Assembly (NCBI RefSeq): GCF_900156535.1
Contig: NZ_FTNV01000001.1
Coordinates: 992,001-1,056,000 of the forward strand
Length of the DNA: 64,000 nt
Direction: 5' to 3'
Source: Roseovarius nanhaiticus
GTDB taxonomy: Bacteria; Pseudomonadota; Alphaproteobacteria; Rhodobacterales; Rhodobacteraceae
In this document: piece after piece, positions 61,146 to 64,000 of the stretch
How the letters are laid out: each line of letters begins with the position of its first letter
Numbering within the stretch: the first letter of the stretch is position 1
The notes under the pieces: generated by a model
Told to the model about the DNA's origin: nothing
What the model saw: only the letters and a program-made list of their open reading frames with translations
Databases searched by the model: none
Translations under genes and position numbers: made by a program

Positions 61146-64000
61146 TCAGACCTCCTTCGCCGAGGCTTCGGGCTCGCGGGACGGGTCTATATCCATCGCG
61201 TGTTCACTATCCTCGCTATGGGCACGGCGGGCGAGCCGCGAAAAACTTTCGAGTGACAGCATCACCGCGCCAACGACGGCCAGAAAGACGCCCAGATCAA
61301 AGAGGGCGGCGGTGGCCAGCTCGAACTTCTCGAAGGGCGGGATGCGCACATAGGTGAAATCGGAGGTCAGGAACGGCTTGCCGAAGAACCAGCTGCCGAC
61401 GCCTGTCAGACCGGCGATCAGGACGCCCGTGCCGATGATGCCGTGATAGGGATAGCGCAGCCGCGCTGAGGTCCAGCCAAAACCGCTGGCCATATACTGC
61501 ATCACCACGGCGATCGAGACGATCAGACCGGCGATGAAACCGCCGCCCGGCTCGTTATGGCCGCGCAGGAAGATGTAGAAACCGATCATCAACACAACGG
61601 GCATGGCAACGCGCGTCAGAACGACCATCATCAGCGGGTGGATGTCGCCCGCCCTTGGCTGATCGGGCTTGCGGTTCAGCAGCTTGGCCCGTGCCGGCCC
61701 CCAAAGCAGTGCTTCGGTCAGCGCGTAGATAAGCAGTGCAGCAATGCCCAGCACGATGATCTCGCCGAACGTGTCGAAGCCCCGGAAATCGACGAGGATC
61801 ACGTTGACAACGTTCGTGCCGCCACCGCCCTTGTAGGAATTGGCAAGATGAAACTCCGAGATCGGCGCCGCCACCGGATCGCGCAGCAGGTAGTGCCAGG
61901 ACAGCGCCATGGTGGCGAGGCCGCCCGCAATGGCAATGGCTCCGTCCCGCACACGGCGCAGGACCGACGATTCGGAGGGCGTGCGGTTGGGCAAGAAATT
62001 GAGCGCCAAGAGCAGCAGGATGATTGTCACCACCTCGACGGTGAACTGCGTCAACGCCAAATCGGGCGCGCTGAAATGCACGAAGGCGATGGACACCATG
62101 AGGCCCACGATGCCGATCAGGATCAGCGCCAGAAGGCGGTTGTGGTGCAGAAAAACAAGGCCCAGCGTGGCCGCGACCAGCATCAGCCACCCGGCGACGG
62201 CGATCGTGTTCAAGGGCGCCATGCCGTAGTCGGCTGGGCCGATCGTTCCGGTCGTCCAGGCATGCAGGCCTGCGGCAATGATTGTCGCCGCCATGATCGC
62301 CGCATAGCGCGAGAAAGATCCGTCATGCAGGGGCGCGATGAGGCCGCGCGCCACTGCTACGGTCCCGGTTATGAGCCGGTCAAAGATCGCCTTGGCCTCG
62401 GGGCGCGGCGCCGCGTCCCAGCCACGCAGCAGCGGATTGAAGAGCGCCAGAACAATCAGACCGCCGACGACCGCCGCAATGGACATGTAAAGTGCAGGGA
62501 CCAGCCCATGCCAGATCTTGAAATAGGCCTTCGGCACCTCTGCGGCGTCACCCAGCACAGCGGATGTCACCAGCTTGACGAATGGCTCTGCGACAAAGGG
62601 CGCGATCCCGATCACCACCACCGGGATCATCAAGAGCGCCGGAGGCAGCCACATGCCGGCGCCGGGATCATGCGGCTTGGCCGGATAATCGTCTCTTTTG
62701 GGGCCAAGAAACGTGTGCCCGATCAGGCGGAAGCAGTAGGCGGCCGAAAAGAGCGAGCCCAAGACAGCGAGCGCAGGCACCAGCCACGGCGTGCCGAACA
62801 GCGTGGTATGATACGCTTCTTCCAGCATCATCTCCTTGCTGAGAAAGCCGTTGAGCAGCGGAATGCCCGCCATTGACAGCGACGCCAGCGTGGCGATCAC
62901 GAAAGTGATCGGCATCAGGTGCCGCAGCCCGCCCAGACGGCGGATATCGCGCGTGTGCGTCTCATGGTCGATGATACCGGCGGACATGAAGAGCGCAGCC
63001 TTGAAGCTGGCATGGTTGAGAATGTGAAACACCGCCGCCATGGCGCCGAAGGCTGTGCCCGTGCCCAGAAGCATGGTGATCAGGCCCAGGTGACTGACGG
63101 TCGAGAAGGCCAAGAGCGCCTTTAGATCATGCTTGAACAGGGCGATGACGGCGCCCAGGACCATGGTGATCAGGCCGGCCGTTGTCACGATCACGAACCA
63201 TTCGGGCGTGCCCGACAGAACCGGCCACATGCGCGCCATCAGGAAGATGCCCGCCTTCACCATGGTGGCCGAGTGCAGATAGGCGCTGACCGGCGTTGGC
63301 GCGGCCATTGCGTGCGGCAGCCAGAAGTGGAACGGGAATTGCGCCGATTTGGTAAAGCAGCCCAGGAGGATCAGGATCAGCGCGGGCACATAGAGTGGCG
63401 ACGATTGGATCAGCTCGCGGTTCTGCAGGATGACGCTCAGATCATAGCTGCCCGCGATCTGGCCCAGGATCAGCATGCCCGCGATCATCGCGAGGCCGCC
63501 CATGCCCGTCACCGTCAGCGCCATGCGCGCGCCTTGACGGCCTTCGGGCAGGTGCTTCCAATAGCCGATCAGCAGGAACGAGCTGAGCGACGTAAGTTCC
63601 CAGAAAATGAGCAGCAGCAAGATGTTATCGCTCAGGACGATGCCCACCATCGCGCCCTGAAAGAGCAGGAGATAGGTGAAAAACTCGCCCATATTGTCGT
63701 CGCGCGACAGATAGAACCGCGCATAGGCGATAATCAGCAGGCCGATGCCAAGGATCAGACAGGCAAAGAAAAATCCCAGCGGATCCAGCATCAGGGTCAT
63801 GTTCAGCCCGATCGCGGGCAGCCAATTGAAGCCCGCCATCACGACCTCGCCGTTCAGAACTGCGGGCGCATTGGTCAGAAGTCCGATGAACGCTGCCAGC
63901 GAGACTGTGAATGTGACGCCTGCGCAGGCCTGGCGCCCAGCGGAATTCATCAATCCGGGCAAGAGCGCCCCCAGAAACGGCAAAGCGACGACGAGAAAGA
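61146..64000 (-). CDS. mrpA: Na+/H+ antiporter fused subunits A and B (MrpAB/PhaA), 5' end outside window
   Basis: The frame stays open to the window edge, so the N-terminal residues are missing; the TTG at 63983 is not the likely start. The N-terminal 650 residues are NuoL-like (FFACLILGIGLLIIAYARFY, LIFWELTSLSSFLLIGYW, FPFHFWLPHAMAAPTPVSAY, with the Lys/His proton path). From about residue 760, the sequence is MrpB-like (PVVLMIGFYIFLRGHNEPGGGF). The fusion and six-gene order (AB-C-D-E-F-G) match the rhizobial pha type. The operon exports Na+ or K+ in exchange for protons, important in seawater. Confidence 0.96.
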   Translation of the reverse strand, partial: FLVVALPFLGALLPGLMNSAGRQACAGVTFTVSLAAFIGLLTNAPAVLNGEVVMAGFNWLPAIGLNMTLMLDPLGFFFACLILGIGLLIIAYARFYLSRDDNMGEFFTYLLLFQGAMVGIVLSDNILLLLIFWELTSLSSFLLIGYWKHLPEGRQGARMALTVTGMGGLAMIAGMLILGQIAGSYDLSVILQNRELIQSSPLYVPALILILLGCFTKSAQFPFHFWLPHAMAAPTPVSAYLHSATMVKAGIFLMARMWPVLSGTPEWFVIVTTAGLITMVLGAVIALFKHDLKALLAFSTVSHLGLITMLLGTGTAFGAMAAVFHILNHASFKAALFMSAGIIDHETHTRDIRRLGGLRHLMPITFVIATLASLSMAGIPLLNGFLSKEMMLEEAYHTTLFGTPWLVPALAVLGSLFSAAYCFRLIGHTFLGPKRDDYPAKPHDPGAGMWLPPALLMIPVVVIGIAPFVAEPFVKLVTSAVLGDAAEVPKAYFKIWHGLVPALYMSIAAVVGGLIVLALFNPLLRGWDAAPRPEAKAIFDRLITGTVAVARGLIAPLHDGSFSRYAAIMAATIIAAGLHAWTTGTIGPADYGMAPLNTIAVAGWLMLVAATLGLVFLHHNRLLALILIGIVGLMVSIAFVHFSAPDLALTQFTVEVVTIILLLLALNFLPNRTPSESSVLRRVRDGAIAIAGGLATMALSWHYLLRDPVAAPISEFHLANSYKGGGGTNVVNVILVDFRGFDTFGEIIVLGIAALLIYALTEALLWGPARAKLLNRKPDQPRAGDIHPLMMVVLTRVAMPVVLMIGFYIFLRGHNEPGGGFIAGLIVSIAVVMQYMASGFGWTSARLRYPYHGIIGTGVLIAGLTGVGSWFFGKPFLTSDFTYVRIPPFEKFELATAALFDLGVFLAVVGAVMLSLESFSRLARRAHSEDSEHAMDIDPSREPEASAKEV

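Noticed and set aside
61557..62876. 439-codon plus-strand frame over mrpA
   Set aside because: Antisense shadow of the MrpAB gene in high-GC DNA; composition is Arg/Gln/His-rich with no known domain.

Overview
The window looks like chromosomal DNA of a marine Rhodobacteraceae (Roseobacter-group) alphaproteobacterium. GC is high, genes are packed with many 4-nt ATGA/GTGA overlaps, and the gene set fits: an AsnC/Lrp regulator, a DUF3572-pleD neighbourhood, a fused MrpAB antiporter subunit, ctaD, an H-NOX/HNOBA-diguanylate cyclase pair, a non-pyrrolysine MttB homologue, DUF1989 and Hint-domain proteins. The species cannot be fixed from the sequence alone. No phage, CRISPR array, rRNA operon or intact insertion sequence is visible. 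Two tRNA-Leu genes (anticodons UAA and GAG) are present.

Layout. 1-7.4 kb: the end of an Lrp-type regulator, a TPR protein, tRNA-Leu(UAA), a leftward surface-polysaccharide cassette (AlgI-like MBOAT, AlgJ/X-like protein, GT25, GT2), a YcaQ/AlkZ glycosylase and an exported unknown. 7.6-9.2 kb: panBC. 9.3-14.8 kb: RecD-like helicase, phosphohexomutase, KpsE-like and KpsT capsule-export genes. 15-16.5 kb: a UDG-fold protein and an SseB-domain protein. 16.6-23.2 kb: the rod-shape operon mreB-mreC-mreD-mrdA-rodA, ending in a hydroxyacid dehydrogenase. 23.4-26.3 kb: a small membrane zinc-ribbon protein, a DUF1989-cupin pair and a Hint protein. 26.6-34.2 kb: GAF-HisKA_2 kinase, ctaD, an HdeA-like periplasmic protein, lipB, tRNA-Leu(GAG), a BenE transporter and trigger factor. 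34.2-35.2 kb: an AT-richer patch with one unknown membrane protein. 35.2-43.8 kb: metG, an MFS transporter, an SOS-box-controlled imuA, an aldo/keto reductase, an XRE regulator with a palindromic operator, DUF2061, a desaturase, EamA and NUDIX genes. 43.8-49.4 kb: DUF983, a PleD-like protein, DUF3572, HAD, EamA and MttB-family genes. 49.6-53 kb: a TPP-riboswitch-controlled pyrimidine-precursor uptake and salvage operon (thiY-tenA-thiZ-thiX). 53-57.9 kb: a second Hint protein, a DUF4153 protein and the H-NOX/HNOBA-GGDEF pair. 58-64 kb: a six-gene mrp (pha-type) Na+/H+ antiporter operon, cut by the window end.

Most striking points. (1) The H-NOX-like protein has Pro where the haem-ligating His should be and has lost Tyr and Arg of the YxSxR motif, yet it is translationally coupled to an intact-looking diguanylate cyclase with an HNOBA domain. 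(2) The PleD-like diguanylate cyclase lacks the phosphoacceptor Asp53 and other receiver residues, but keeps GGEEF and the RxxD inhibitory site. Two diguanylate cyclases in one window therefore have apparently blind inputs. (3) imuA stands alone, without imuB-dnaE2, under a canonical GTTC-N7-GTTC LexA box. (4) A complete TPP riboswitch with a matching promoter precedes thiY. (5) A near-perfect 22-bp palindrome overlaps the start of the XRE regulator gene. (6) A short dispersed repeat family recurs in intergenic spaces, once as a long inverted pair.
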